Made by a program: the position numbers and the translations under genes | Notes under the pieces: model-generated | Seen by the model: the letters and a program-made list of their open reading frames with translations, nothing else | Told to the model about the DNA's origin: nothing | Databases searched by the model: none | Part shown: positions 24,842 to 39,500 of the stretch, piece after piece | How the letters are laid out: each line of letters opens with the position of its first letter | Numbering within the stretch: position 1 is the stretch's first letter | Origin: Argentina anserina | Lineage: Eukaryota; Streptophyta; Magnoliopsida; Rosales; Rosaceae | NCBI RefSeq assembly: GCF_933775445.1 | Contig: NC_065874.1 | Coordinates: 11,055,001 to 11,119,000 of the forward strand | Direction of reading: 5' to 3' | Length of the DNA stretch: 64,000 bases

Positions 24842-27800
24842 TTATGACCAGCCAAAGATATAATCCAGAACGTAAACCAGTACCAGGGAGAGTGGGTAAA
24901 GTACGTAAGCGATGGAAGTTGTCCAAAGAGGGAAGGTGGTGCGTAAACTGCCAAAAACACCCATCACAACGCAAACGATAACAATGACGAGGACTTCAGC
25001 TGAGAAGTCCCATGTTAACCCCCTTACGTAAACCAGGGCCAAAAATACTGATAGGCAGAGGACGTTATTCATGGTTACTGCACCATACAACTGCAAAAAA
25101 TATGCACAGGAACAAGAGGTCAAATTTCTTGATTCAGTAGGGAAAACATAACTGCTTAAGAAAAAACCAGCAAAAAAGCTATGTGAAACTTATTTTACTT
25201 CTAAATTCTAATTTATTAGAGTTAAATAGAGAAGATTTGAGATTCAAACCTCAGAAAATGTTAGCGAGGCAGTCCTCTTCTTTTTACGGCTAGCAAAGAT
25301 AATTGCGGACACAGCCTCACTAGAATTAGTAGCCAGTGGCAATGCTATGAAAGAAATGAAGAAAGTCGGAATGCCTGTGGCATCTGAGAAATTATCAACA
25401 GCATCTACCAGTGGGTCAGCAAACGCAGCCGCAATAAGAGTTCCAGCCAGCAACATCAATCCCGCTTTGATAGAGGTCCTCCTGGGATTATCAACACCCT
25501 CGACAACCTCATCGCTTTGATCTTCATCCACCCCCACAAGATCATGCTCTATCTTTGTTTGCTGTATATATTTCCAAGGAGTGAGTCATTCAGCATCCGG
25601 ATAAAATCCTAAACTCTCAATAAGGAAACCTTACCTCATGGAAGTCATCTAAAATTTTCATAGTGTGACGATCAGAGTTAGAAGTGGGGCGTCCTGCACG
25701 TTTTGCCTCGTTAATCCATTTTCTGACACCAACTATGAACTCATCAAGCGATATTTTACGATCAAGAGAAGTGTCAAAATCTTTCAACACTTTATCTATA
25801 GCATCATCCTTATCCAACTCTATTTCATCAAACCGGATTCCAACCATTAATGCTCTCAACTCGGTGTGTGAAAGATGTTCATCTCCGTCCATATCAATTG
25901 TCTTAAATAACCTGACGTTCAGATGATAAGTATAGAAAGCAGTTAGAACAATCTCCAAGAATTAAAAGACGCACAAAAGGAAAGACATGGAGAACTCCAG
26001 GATAATACTATAATGTATAAATACACTAACTTTGTTACAATGTCTCTATCAAGTTCACCACTATCATCAAGGAGCTTTCCCAATGCACGCATCCTTAAAT
26101 GTTTTAGAAGTCCTGATATAACATGCTTGTGCTTTGCATAAGCAAAGCGTCTCCTCTGGATCCACGGCTGGAATACCTATTATCAACAGCTATATATATA
26201 TAAGGTCGACAAAAACCCAAATGAACATCAACTCTAAAAAAATCGAAACATATTACACTCAGGAATGGAGGCACCACCTGACTGAATCAGATTCAGAAAT
26301 TTAGCAAGAAAGATTCAATCAACACAAATGGCTACGATTAAGGCCAGTCCCTTCTAAGAGAATATTCTAAAGAAACAAAGGAGGTTCTGCTTATCAGAAT
26401 AAACAGTTGTCGGAACATAATTTTCAGTAGTGATATTACTAATACTATCATTTGAACAAGTAACAACCTAAACAGATCTAATCAAGTGCAAGATGCCAAG
26501 TTAACCTCTGTAAACAGTAAGCTCACGAGAAGATATGACCATATCTCATAAAAATTGATATGCACCAACCAACGATACAAAATCAATAATTCCCCCAATT
26601 TGTGGCCAAAAGAGTTCTTTTATTGTCATGTAATGCAACTGATGTCCAGTGACTTTTCTTTAACTTTTCTAAGAGTTCAATACAAACAAACTAAAATTAC
26701 AGGAAGAAAGAATGGTCAGAGTGACTGTTACCTGATACAAGCAGTACGAGATCAATAATGCTAGAGAGAAAATTAGTCCAATTAACACTGCCCACTGCCT
26801 TGCTACGGTGGAACTGAGGAGCTGCGGCAACTGAACAATAATAAATGGGATACAAGATACAGCCATAATTATAGCAGAATAGCTAGTCCAGATATCAGTA
26901 CTGATACCAGAGCCTGCAATTATAAAGAGCTTTAATGAGTTTAATCCCCTGAGATACTTTCCTCTTATTCCTGAGTGAAAAACACAATCATCTGAAAAGA
27001 GTTGGTCATGTTGGCAATGTAGCATATATTTTGAACCAGTGGACAATCTATGAATGAGTCATTTAGTTATGTGCATGAGTTACAACATCAACTCTATCAC
27101 ATGAAGTGAGCGAAAAGGTATGCGAGTATTCAAACTAAGTACCCTATCCCATGACACAACTTTAAGAATAAAAATATAAGCCAAGAGGTCTCTGCACTTT
27201 CACAATTTGTCTAGCAATGTAAGAACCTAAATAATTCCTCATCGCCAAATGTGCAGTAGCATATATTTAGGTATCAATTAGATGGTTAGTAGGATCCAAA
27301 CAGCACACGGGAATAAAACGTTGACATACCTGTCAAGTTAAAGCCTTTAGTATCTCTGTTATCTACAGCAATTCCATTCTCAATATCACACTTGCCAATA
27401 ATAACACATGAACCCCATACTACTGTGATGAGCATTACAGTCGACCCAGCTAACAAGCCCATCCCAACAGAAACCTGATCTTGAGCCGTTGCTGTACTCC
27501 CAGAAAGTCCGGATACTGAAAACAATACAATTCATTGTATCAACTTCAAATGATAGCTACTATCATCTGATCAATTAATCAAGAAAAAAAAATCAGCTTC
27601 AAAAAGAAAATCGTATTCATAAATTCCAAAATGGGTAGCCAAGTCTGATGTGGAAGACTAAAGGCAAGATAAAGTCCCCCACTTTACACATACAAAACAA
27701 GGACTGAAGGAACCATCCTTATGTCTGCTTTATTCTGTTTAGCTCCTGTGTTCTTTCTTCACTAAAGATTCATAAGCCAAACACAGTCCAATAAGTCCAG

Positions 27801-29213
27801 ATCAGATTCTTGCAAAATGCCATTCAAATGGGACAAGGTGTAAAGCAACCAGATTGAATATCAATTACAATTCACACGTGGGGTCCTAATTCAGAAAGTG
27901 CTTACTATGTTATAAAATTTATATTCCTAGCGACTTTAATCCACAGTATAAAGTGCACTGAAACAAAAATTCCACTTCTTTATAAAATGAAAAATAAAAA
28001 AACAAGGAGCTCAAAATTCAGGAGCCGGAAAAGCAGCACCGGTAGGGTGACAAAATACAAAATATAATCTTCCAATATATAATTATAAAAAAAATCCGAT
28101 AGTAACACATGTTTGAGCCATGATAAGTAAAAATAACAGTTTCATCATACACCGTCGGATTATGAGTGTATATTATAATGTCCGTAACGTATATAGTAAA
28201 AGCATTAACTACACTAGTAAGAGAAATTATAAACACACACCTCAAATCTCTTAATACACACCCATACTCAAAACACCACCTATCTAAATTTCATTCCAAT
28301 ATTTTTACTAAATACACCTCATAAAGTACCTAAAATACCATTGAATAAAAAAAATCACAGAATACCTTATTATTTTGCTATACACGGCTACTTTTTAGTG
28401 TGATTAGTATATTAATCTACAAAATAAAAGAATATATATATATATATATATCTAAGAAAAGAGAAGATGAAGAAGATAGAATGAATTTTCATGAATTACC
28501 TTGTTTGAGACTAAATATAGAAATGATTTTGTTGGGGTAAAAATTAAGGAATGAATAGATAACAAAACTTCCCGCTTAAATTTTCATCAAAATCTATACT
28601 AATTTAAATTTTACTGTAATATTTTAATTATTTCCAAATATAAATTATCTATTTTTCATAATTTAATTTCTTAATTGTTACATTACCTATTTTGGTTATT
28701 TAAATAAGAGTGTGTATTAAGTGATTATGGATGTGTATTTAAAACTTGTCCACTAGTAAACGTTCATTGCAATTTATGAGAAGAAAAAAAGAAAGAAAGA
28801 AGAGTAATTGACTGACCGAGAATGAGCATGGCATCGGGAAGTGCACCGAGAATGGGGAGGAACAGACCTCCGATGATTCCAGGGCCGAGAATCTCGAGGA
28901 GAAGCTCGCTGCCGTTAGAGAGGTAGGTAGCGGCCAAGTACATGAGACCGCCGTAGACGATGATGAGAAAAGCGTTGCCGAGGATGGTGGTGGTGCAGGG
29001 TAAGAATCCGTACGTCTCGTCGCAGGTGGACTCTGCTTTCAAGGAGAAGGTAGGGCGGGTGAGGGTGAGGAAGTTGGGTGAGTAGGCGGAGGAGGTGCCG
29101 AATCGGTGGACCCCATCGGAGAGTAGATCCGATCGGGGCTCCGGGAGGCTGTAGCGGGCGTGGGATTGGGGGCAGAGGAATAGGAGGAGGAGGAGGAGGA
29201 GGAGCTTGGACAT
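24842..29213 (-). CDS. NCL: EF-hand Na+/Ca2+ exchanger-like protein, copy B
   Basis: Seven minus-strand exons: 29213-28817, 27515-27330, 26913-26732, 26176-26031, 25911-25635, 25561-25250 and 25090-24842, giving 582 aa. Exon sizes and phases parallel copy A. The start at 29213 was chosen because it opens directly into a Leu-rich signal peptide (MSKLLLLLLLLFLCPQSHA); the frame also stays open to an ATG at 29429. Exchanger repeat 1 is GPGIIGGLFLPILGALPDAM and repeat 2 is PLATNSSEAVSAI, the least altered pair of the three copies. The EF-hand loops are DMDGDEHLSHTE and DTSLDRKISLDE; both lack the usual Gly at position 6. It is probably the copy nearest to the ancestral NCL, a membrane Ca2+-binding cation exchanger. 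Intron 1 holds a MULE-type MITE. Confidence 0.93.
28221..28750. mobile_element. MULE-type MITE in intron 1 of NCL copy B
   Basis: A 530 bp AT-rich element with a perfect 9 bp target duplication CACTAGTAA at 28212-28220 and 28751-28759, as expected for Mutator-like elements. Ends are inverted: GAGAAATTATAAACACACACC at the left and, on the other strand, GGACAAGTTTTAAATACACATCC-like sequence at the right. No coding region. Confidence 0.75.
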
Positions 29214-29429
29214 GGCTGGAGTTTGGTGGCTTTCTCTCAGGGCATAGTGAGGTGAAGAGGAGGTGAAGAGGTGAGTGAGGAGGGGTCGGGGGGATTTAAT
29301 CGTGAGGTGGCGACAGGTCAGGAGTGAGGAGAGATAAAAGAAAGAGAGAGAAGGAATGGGGAGTTCAGTGTGAGACTTGTCTGTGTGTTTGTGGTGGGGA
29401 CGACTTAGTTTCCCTTTCAATGATGGCAT

Positions 29430-32400
29430 TATTTGTAAATAATTGATGCATTTTTTCTATTTAAATCTAGCTGTTCTTCCCCCTATTTATACAATTTTCT
29501 TCGTCTAGACTTCTAGAGCATCCCATTGGATGAAGTAGGAATGTATCGGTAATTATATTAATTTCATTTTTCTAATATTATGTACTAACTAATAATTGGT
29601 ATGAAAAATTCATCATTTAAACTAACTAATAACGTTGGTGTGTACCATTGCCACCCTAAAATGAAGAGTTTGAAGGTGAAAAGAGAGGGTGAGAGATCTG
29701 TTTATGTAATTATCAATTCGGTTTAATGGTAGAAAATATTATCGTTAGGTCAAGCAAATAAATTTCCATATTTTCTTTTTTGACCGTTGTACTAGATAAT
29801 TTGTAACATCCGTTTTTATTACAATAGTTTTCATCGATTTAGTTAGAAGTCTTTCTTTATCTTTACAATTTGCTGGCCTTTCATTTTCTCTAAAAACAAC
29901 CTTTAATTTTTATGAAAAAGAACGATGCATCTGTCCATAATCATTTACTAAGAAAACTATCAATTACAAAGAAAAACATTGAGCTTAAATACCTATTTAT
30001 AATAAGCATCCAATAATCATTATGAAATAACGCAAGATCAAAGATCGAAAGCACATGTGAACTTATATAAATGCGATAAATATTAAGAGATCCTAATGTA
30101 GTAGCTCAATAAATCTTGAGATGTCCGTGCATAGAGTGGAAAGGTAGTTTGGTGAAGATCTTGTCAAAGAGCCGAGGCGAGATCTGAGTGACCTGTATAT
30201 CCTTTTAAAGTTTTTATTATTGAAATATTGTTGCACTTCCGGTATTGGATCAGAAATGAATGAAAACTAAAATTCCCATCTTGTCCCATTTCTGACATAA
30301 TTCCACGTGGTAAATCACGTTAGTTTGTACTTCAGGTTGGTAACTGCAGTACTCAACAGCATAATAATAACTACAAGTTCCAAGAGTCCAGGTTAGCGAG
30401 TAAATTGCGAAAAGTCTTCAGCACTATCTATAGCCATTGGTTTGAGTATTGTTGGTTTTGACTAAAGAATTTACAGCGTGCACACTCTATTAAAAGAAAG
30501 AAAATGTGGATATTCGCATAGTGAAGGGAAAAAGTTCTGAGTAAATTGAAAGTATGTTAAAATGCAGGGGGTTCATAGAAGTGAACTATAATCAGATAGG
30601 GGGACCAGACCAAAGGACCACTTTCCAGTACGTATAAGTGAGCTTCTTGCTTGACCCAGCACGAAAGAGTCACACCAGCTAACCATTAAGACACCACAAC
30701 CAGAAAGAAAGAGTTACCTAACTATCCAAGAAGTCCAACCAAAGAGTCATCTCTTTCAATAGGCACGCCAAGTTCATCAATAGTTCTAGGAACTAATACA
30801 TATGGAACTTCAGACCAATTCTTCAGTATACAAGTAACTGAAACTTGAAACGATTCCTTCAACAGCAAGGAAATTCCAATCGAGTGGACCAGAAGACAAG
30901 GAGATTAGAACTACCCAGTCAATCTAGAAAGTCGAACACACGATTAGTGTATTAAACAAGATCTTCTGGACCCTGATCGCAATCAACATGTTGAGACACT
31001 CAGTATTCAATTTTTCTCTTTTAGAGGATAATGTATTGGTTGATCAAACCCATCAACATTATCTTTGTCAGCAATGCCAGATTATGAAGTATGTGGAGGT
31101 ATACTCGCCCCATATCTATGTCGGCAGAGTTATACAGACTTTTCTTCATGGCCTTCACTACGTTATATTAAGCACCAACTACCGATTCCATCACTAACAC
31201 ATCACCATCTATCCTTGGTTTTATTTATTTATTTTTATACTGGACATATACATCTCCCAGATGAAAAGGAATAAAATATGCACACATGTTAAACTTAATT
31301 AGAAACTTAACAGACAAGAGTTTGACAACTTGTATGAGTGGTGCAATTTCTCAACAATCTCACTTAACAAAAAACCTTAACTGCCAAGATCTTTGACATT
31401 GACTAATCCCTTGCCTCCAATTATACAATCAAAAACCTCAACATCAAACAGATCTTGAATCCACAACCCCTTCCATACCATTATCATCTTTGCTTCAATC
31501 TCCAGTCACTAAGTGCTTATTAGCTATAAGAAATAAAACGGCAATACAACATAATCATGAACATTACATTTATTACCCCATAAAGTTATACACTTCACAA
31601 ATTTATACTGCCTCTAAGTATTGAACATGAAAATATGTGTACAAATGAGAATGTTGCAAAATAACTGCAGTTAACTATTAGAAAAGGCAAGCTCTAGAGA
31701 TGATGAGAAATGTAGGCAACCCAGGTATAAATAAACAGACAAAGAGGAAATATGAAATCAATAAAGCTAGGTGGAATTTCAAAGAAACAATTGCATCCCG
31801 TACAGCTCTCATTGTTCAAACATCATATGTGAATTGGTGGAATTCCCACACCCACAGGGGCATGCTAATAGTAAGAATGGATATGAAAAGATCAGTACAC
31901 AAGATAGCTGGGCTTCCAGGATACTTGTGGTTAGGCCACAACTTACCAAAGTTCCATTAGTATCAAAGCAAATAAAATGAACTAAAAATATTGAAAGTTT
32001 AGATGGTCTTAGGAAAGAATTGTAGCTCTAAGATAGATGGTATACCATATATTTGCTAGTATGTTCAATGTTGTAGGATGATTGGTAAGATACGGTGAGT
32101 GGTGAGTGACTGCATGTGTTGGATGGCCCGATCATGACGAAAAGTATATAGGATGTTTAGCAGACTTGCACAAAAGATACTGATGGTTGTTAACTTCTGT
32201 AATCTTAGTAGCTTTCATTATTGTCCACTAAACTAATCTTGAAATTAATAGAGGTTCTATAATAGCAGTCAAGCATACTAGTCCATGCGTACACTCTTTA
32301 TCAATTCAATTACATTCAAAATCAAGAAGAGAGTTCACAAAATGTGAGGTACAAATACGACATTAAACCAATATTGATACATCTTCTCATTTAAACAGAA

Positions 32401-32451
32401 AGAAAATGTACTAATTAGAACTCAAAGAAGAGAGTTTCAAACACTCACTCT
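29430..32451. other. Intergenic region with no supported gene
   Basis: Starts with the promoter region of NCL copy B. The rest is AT-rich with only short open frames and no motif I can name. I see no LTR pair or terminal inverted repeat here. Confidence 0.4.
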
Positions 32452-32830
32452 GGCATCTTTGGAGGCAGATGTCATTCCAGTTTCGTACTTGATGTTAATT
32501 TCCACAAACAGTCCGTGCACATGCATCAGGCAAGCATCAAGCTCAGAAAAACCGCACACAGAAACACAAGTATCAGGAATTGGGTCCTTTGAGAATGCAC
32601 ACTTTTTCTTCAGCATCCTCTTAGATGTGCATACCCTCTTGCAGACAAAAACCTCATCAAAAGTTCAGAACTCTTCTCCTTTCCTATAGCACTATTTAAT
32701 TCTGCTTGTCATCACATCGTTTCGTCACTCAAAATGGTTGTCCTGCAACCACTGCAGGGATAGCAGCTAAAAGGGAACACCACACTTCCACCATCACCAA
32801 GGCAGAGGCTAATCTTTTCTTCAGCACTCT
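32452..32830 (-). other. Possible exons of an unidentified minus-strand gene or pseudogene
   Basis: On the minus strand an open frame of about 72 codons (roughly 32668-32452) with balanced codon use contains CKRVCTSKRMLKKKCAFSKD and SELDACLMHVHGLFVEI and ends at a GT that could be a donor. Just upstream, a TTATAG acceptor-like site at 32831 precedes a segment readable as RLASALVMVEVWCSLLAAIP before a stop. A CT-rich leader-like stretch lies at 33913-33958. I do not recognise any family, and the frames do not join into a full protein, so a decayed gene or a non-coding transcript is possible. Confidence 0.25.
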
Positions 32831-33911
32831 ATAACAGCAAAGAAATAAAAAGATCTTAGTCATCCAGTCAGCTATAAATTTCTAGGTCATATATATCTGG
32901 TATGAATCATAGGATAAACATTAGAAAAGTAAGAATAGATAATCAGGTCAAGATGAGATGCATCTAAAAGATAGAGTATCACAAATTTCATTATATGCAT
33001 ACTTCTCTCACAATGAAGCAGGCAACAGTGCAACACCAATGTGATCAGAAGTTAAGGAGGTCATGAAATGTGTGCAGCTAGAATTGAATGATACAAGGAA
33101 AACCCAATAGTCGTTAAATTCCACACGACTAGCACAGCCAGAGATAGAATGTTATCACAGAAATTCCCAAGATGTTGAACTACATACAAAGAAAAAGTCT
33201 CTTCCATAGTACGGATATGATCATCAACAATAGGGGACCCTTTTATCCCATTACAGCCCACAAGCACAATAACAAACTAGTTTCTCTATAATGTACCCAC
33301 AAAAATCCTAACCTTTTATTAATTCAACCCCATATGCCACTGTCTATAACAAGGACAATCAAAACAAACATTACCCTGATTTTGCCAACAAAAATTGACA
33401 ATTGCATTTCGATGGTCTTCCACAGTCGCATCAAAAGAAACTAAACTCATTCACCTTACTTGTTCTAGGATTCAAACCCAGAACCCCAATAATGCTCAAT
33501 ACAAAGATATCTACTTAATCACCACCACTAATTAACAATTACCACACAAGATTATAAAAAACAACTATCTATTCATAATCAACCTATAAATAAAGCGAGA
33601 CTGATAATTAAAAATGACCAAATATCAGATACCCAAAGCTTAAAACCCAGTTTATATATTCTTCTTCTGTTTTACATATCTGTAAAGGTCCCAATTGTTG
33701 TCACTCTAACCTTAATAGTACACTTCAGTGAAAATGATCAGAACATGAGACTTGAATAATAAAATTCCCAATTCGTAGAAATATAAAGTGAACCCAAGAA
33801 AACTTGAATGGTATTTAGGGGTTCTAGTAAGAGAACACTGTTGGGCATGGGGTTTAAGAGGCATTACCTGGTAATCAGCTGGTATATAAGATGAGGCGTC
33901 CTGCCGTCCCC

Positions 33912-33912
<1 letters not shown>

Positions 33913-33958
<46 letters not shown>
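33913..33958 (+). repeat. (GA)n microsatellite
   Basis: About 46 bases of GA dinucleotides followed by a short GGGAGC repeat. On the minus strand it reads CT and could be leader sequence of a leftward transcript. Confidence 0.9.
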
Positions 33959-33962
<4 letters not shown>

Positions 33963-34449
33963 GGAGCGGGAGCGGGAGCGAAGGAGAGCGACGAATGTAG
34001 TTAAAGGTGTTTGAACTTGGGCTTAGAGTTGGGCCAATCAAAACTGGACTCCTAAATTTTGCTACAATGTTAATTGTTTTTGCTCTCGTTCTGTTAATGT
34101 TTCTTCTCACCCAAGTAAAGCTCTATGGTTTAGTCTCTAGTGAATGAAGTGATCTCTTTTCATTTTCCAAGGGGAAGATGTTGATCATTTTTGAGTAAAA
34201 TCATGAGAAAAGCTATTTTCCCCTAAAGAGATTCACATGAGTGTAAGAGGGCATCGATTGAGCTAATAAATGAGCAAGTCTATTGATTTGATACGTACTC
34301 ATTAGTGAAAAATTGGATAGGTTATCATACTCGCTCCTTGTTGCATGTTATTTGAATAGTACGGAAAATGTATGATAATTGATATATGCAATTACAAAAC
34401 TATTGAAGTTTGTTACACAAAAAAATATTGAAGTTTGGGAGGTTATATA

Positions 34450-36374
34450 TGTCACGACCCCAAAATTTCGAGTATGAAACTCAAATTTTGTAGTCATGAA
34501 AAACTCTAAAACAATCTCAATAAAATCAAAATCATTTTAAGGTCACAGCGGATCATTACTGAGTTCAAAATACAACTCAGTCCAATTGATTATTACAAAC
34601 CAAATTTATAATTCGACATTATATCAAATGGAAATGTAAAAATCCTCACATAAACCTCAGATAAATCCACACAAATCCTCACATGAAACCACACAAATTC
34701 TCACCACAAGATAGGATAAAATCAACTTTGGGTCCTCAAAGTGGTCCGTCGTTTTCCGTTAATCCACACATGCGGAATTATCCCCTACACAATCGAATAG
34801 GTGCACCGGGATTGTAAACACAAACCCGGTAAGCTTTGCAGTTCGTATGAGTAAAACAACAAATACAACTCGCATAAATATATATACGAAAATCCATAAA
34901 ACATCAATTATAAACGCACTCATGACTCATTAGACGGCCCATCTGGTTGTCTAACAATGTAAAAATATATATGCTCATGAGAAGTTGGGCAACACTTATG
35001 TTTACCCAAATGCATTTATAATACGGGTACTCATGAGCGTTGGTACACCTCTGCACCCCTCATGTAGTATGCCGCCGACATTGGACAACCGCATGTTACC
35101 CAATATCAAAATATATGGGTACTCATAAGCAGATAACCCATCTGTTACCTCTTATGCAGTACCCCGGCAGACAGACTAGAGCTCTAACTATATCGTAACT
35201 TTCACCCAGCCAAAGGCTAGGTTCCGACAAAAACACGTTCGAAGACAAACACGTCCGAAGACAAAAACACGTCCGAAGACATAAACACTTCCGAAGACAA
35301 AAACGTTTTAACAAACTCCATGTTAAAACCACATGCAATAAACATCACATCATATTGTACAATTCGAATCAACATGCTCAATATGTAAATCTCAACACCA
35401 AAATGAACTTATTCACAACGGAAATTACGATAGTATATAATATAGCAAACCATATATATGTACCTATTTACCATTTATACACATATACAATCTATTATAT
35501 CAAATACATATCATAGTTCATTCTTAAAACTATAGCATATTCTTGAATCTTCACAAGGGTATATTCGTCATTGTGAGATTTTACTCACCTTATAATCTCG
35601 AGCGTAATTCCACGATGCCGAAAGTAAATCCTTTACTTGAATTATCGATCACCTTGAAAAGATAAGAAGTGGATTTAGAATCGTTACGTAAAACCATAAA
35701 TACCGAAACAGTAATAATATTTCACTGTCTAGCAAATTTGTGGTTTTACGAAATTACTGTTCACAATTTACTATTCACGTATTACTATTCATGTAATACT
35801 GTACATATACATATTAATTGCGGAGGAAAACATAGAAACTTTGGCAACGTCGCGCGGCTTCACGGCGGCGAGGCGAGGCGTCTCGAGCTCGGGGTCGTGT
35901 GCGGTGGTCCATGCGAAGCTTCCTGGACCGGCGGTGTGTGACACGGACGGCCGGAGGGGCATATCGTCGGTGGTGATTTTTTGAGAGAGGGACAGAGAGA
36001 GAAAGGAGGGAGGCGGATGAAGGGTTTCCATAATCCCTAAAAATTTCTATTTATACACCCTTCCAAAATCGGAAACAACTTCCGTCGTTAATAACTTTCA
36101 CGTACGAAGTTCGATTAGAACGCGTGAAGTGTCTACGAACTCGTATCGACTAGCTCTACAACTTTTGTGAAGGAAGTTTTCACAAACGAGCGACGGAGCA
36201 AAAGTCGATTCTCACGTCGCGGAAACGTAACGTTTTTCTAAATAAAAGTTCCGATAACGTTTCCGCTTCCGATTTCCGACGTCGCAAAGCGAAACAAACA
36301 CGTTTAATGAATTTCACAAACTTTATAAATTTTAAAACAATCTAATAACTGTTCCGAAAAATCGGGTTATTACA
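34450..36374 (-). mobile_element. Solo LTR of gypsy-type retrotransposon, copy 2
   Basis: A 1925 bp relative of the 19539-22558 LTR: starts TGTCACGACCCC, ends GGTTATTACA, and is flanked by the 5 bp duplication ATATA at 34445-34449 and 36375-36379. It is about 1.1 kb shorter than copy 1, mainly through loss of the GC-rich block and subrepeats. No internal region remains. Sense strand is minus, with TATAAATA near 36045-36055. Confidence 0.85.
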
Positions 36375-36511
36375 ATATATATGAGAATGGTACTATATTG
36401 AATCACTTTATGTATTAAATCTAATCTTACAAAAAATAATGGCAGAATTGTAGCCAAATGTGGCTACTAAGTACCAAAAATAAAACTTCTTCACTTTAGA
36501 GGTATCATTAT

Positions 36512-39500
36512 TTAGGTATATCCGATGACATCATTGAGAATATAGACTAGAAGCAAGGATAGTGGATAGAGCAAGAAGGCAGCTATTGCCGTCCACAGAG
36601 GAAAGGTTGATTTCAAACTTGCAATGAGACCTACCACAAGGCAGACTATTAGAACTACTAATACTTCTGCAGAGAATTCCCATGTCATTTCGCGAGCATA
36701 AATTATGGTCAGAAGCACAGAAAATCCCAGCACATTGTTCATAAAAACCCCACCATAGATCTGCATGCAAAGAAAATCAATCAATCGTAGTCTCAATTTG
36801 ATATTTACGTCAGAGCGACAAACTAAGAATCGAATGAAAATAACAGATTAACAGGTGAGGCCTTTGACACCAAATATTACCTCCGAAAATGTCAAATCAG
36901 TGGTTCTTGGTGTTTGGCGACTTGCTGCACTAATGGCTGAAGCTGCTTGTCTAGCATTGGTTGCTAACGGAACAAGCACAAAAGCTACGAAGAAAGAAGG
37001 TATGCCTACAGCAGTGGAGAAGTCCTGAACATTATCTATGAGAGGTTCTGCTAGAACTGCTAGCACAAGAAACCCTAACACCATATATGAAATGGCCTTG
37101 AACCAACTCCAGAATGACTTGTCAACAGGTCCACCTCTTTCAGTCTCTTCATCGACCAGCTTATCTGTAGCATCCCAAGTTCTCTGCAGAATCATTAATT
37201 TTTTGAAGAATTAAACTTCTCAACTATTATAGTCGAACGCGTTAGCCTGAACTAATGAATTGTACTAGTTTAGTCCTCAATAGCTTAATCTTTTTTGGGT
37301 TTAGATTTGTTTAACATGCATGCTTGGCCGGATCGGGCTAGATTCTTTGAGCCATGCATTTTGTCATGTATGGCGACGATAAAGCAGCTAATACATTTCT
37401 CTCGAGCAACATTCGTTTGATTGCACATATAAGATGCATCAAATGAGGTATGATGGTATCTAATCGATCGATGTTGACTAACAATTTCCAGGCAAGCAAT
37501 AGCTAACCAGCTAATAGCTCGATCAGGTGATTGGTGTTACTACCTGCAGGCTAATGCGCACGTACAATTTGCAATTCATCATTTCCTATTATAATTTTGG
37601 AGAAAATCATGCTTAGTTAAGTTTACTTACTTGGTAGAGATCGTCCTCCGACTCTAATGACGGCTGAGCTTGGGTACCATGGGATATATTTATCCATTTT
37701 GTTAATCCTATAACAAATTCTTCCTCATTAATCATGTGATCTCCACTTGTGTCAAGTTCTTCTACCAACTTGTTAACTGCTTCATCCACTTCGAGTGGAA
37801 TGTTACCAGACTTGATGTTCATGATCAGTTCTCTTAGTTCTGTTTCTGAAATATTATTGTTTCCATCTCGATCAATCTGTTCAAACAAGCTGTTGTTTCA
37901 TGCAGAAAGACTTGGTGATTAGTCACCATATCACAATTATCATATATATAGCTAGGTCGAACAACTTGTATATATGGATTACACGTACTGCTAATCCCAT
38001 CTCTCAGAGAGATTTAGCAAGCAATGATATCCGGCCATAATCTATCTAACGGTGGTACTTAAGGTGTAAATTTAGTTAAGGAGTTTCTTTCATGTGTTCT
38101 TACCGTCTAATATTGTCCATATGAGGCATGCCATTCTCTGTAAGAATCGCTCCAAGGGAATTGCTTTGGACTTGTCTTAATACTTCTGACATCAAATTCT
38201 TCTTGATTTCACGTTCTTTTCTTCTATTTTCAATCCAAGGTTGAAAGACCTGCGCAGTAAGAATTGAAAGAAGTTTATATACGAGCACATTAATGATCAC
38301 TTCAATATTTAATTATTAGGACCTTTGGCAGAAAAATGATCGAGGAGATAGAAACATATAAGCAAAATCTTCTAATCTTTCACACTTAGAGATGGATGTG
38401 TTAGTGCTTGTTAGTGCTAGTTAGTGTGTGTTAGTGCTAGTTAGTGCAATTCACTTTAGCATGATTAACTCCACTTGTAATTAGCTTATATATAGATCAT
38501 CAAATGTATGTAATAGGCAATCAATCAATAAACACTTATCTTCTTGGTATCAGAGCAGAAATCGGCTCTGTCTTTTTTTTTCTGTGTTTCTTTTCGAGCA
38601 GACGAGCTTCGGCGGAGCAGCAAAGACCTCAGAAAGCAAGCCTGCTCTGTCCCTTCCAGTCAATTCTATAGTAGTGTTTTCTGAGGCAGCTTGGACACCC
38701 ACAGAACTTCTCAAGGCACGGAAGCTCCGCGATCTTGGTCCCAGAGACTGTTGAATGCGCTCAGCTTATTCCATCATCACAGAGCTTATTCCCTTGTTGA
38801 TCAGCTATTCCATAAACCACTCTCCATCTGATGATGTAAGCTCTCCTTATAATTAGATTCAAATCATTCAGAACCTGAACCACCTCCAGGAAACTCCCAC
38901 GCTTATTTGCACTGTCCACCTTAATCAAAGTGGCTTTCCTGCTTGTAATATTATCAACTATAACCCTTGGAGGGTTCACTCTCAAAGCTAGCTTCTGAAA
39001 CTCGTCGTCAACAGCAAGAGAAGGAGACCAACAATCCATTCGTGGGGGCTCAGAAACAGAACAAGAACAACACCCTTCTTGTGATTTTACCAAAAAAGCT
39101 CAAATTTTGACTCTTTCAGAGACCTCGCCGGCCACCGTCCAGCGAGCTCTTTCCTTCCGACAGCGAGCCCCTTCCTTCCGGCAGCGAGCTCAACAAGCTT
39201 GTCTTCTTCTCCTTCCTGGCCCTTCCGGTAGCGAGTCTCGTCCAGCAAGTTTCTCCGGCGCAGACCTCACCGGCCGTCGTCTTCAGCGACAAGACCGTTG
39301 GCCGCGGCGACGATGCCTTCAACACCTTCTTTCCGAGACCGGCGCCGTCAAGCACGTCCCTCACGCCATCTTCGTCGACCTCGAGCCCACCGTAATCAAC
39401 GAGGTCCGCACCGACACCTACCGCCAGCTCTTCACCCCGAGCAGCTCATCTCCAGCAAGGAGGACGCCGCCAACCCCTTCGCGTCGCCACTCTCGGTAGA

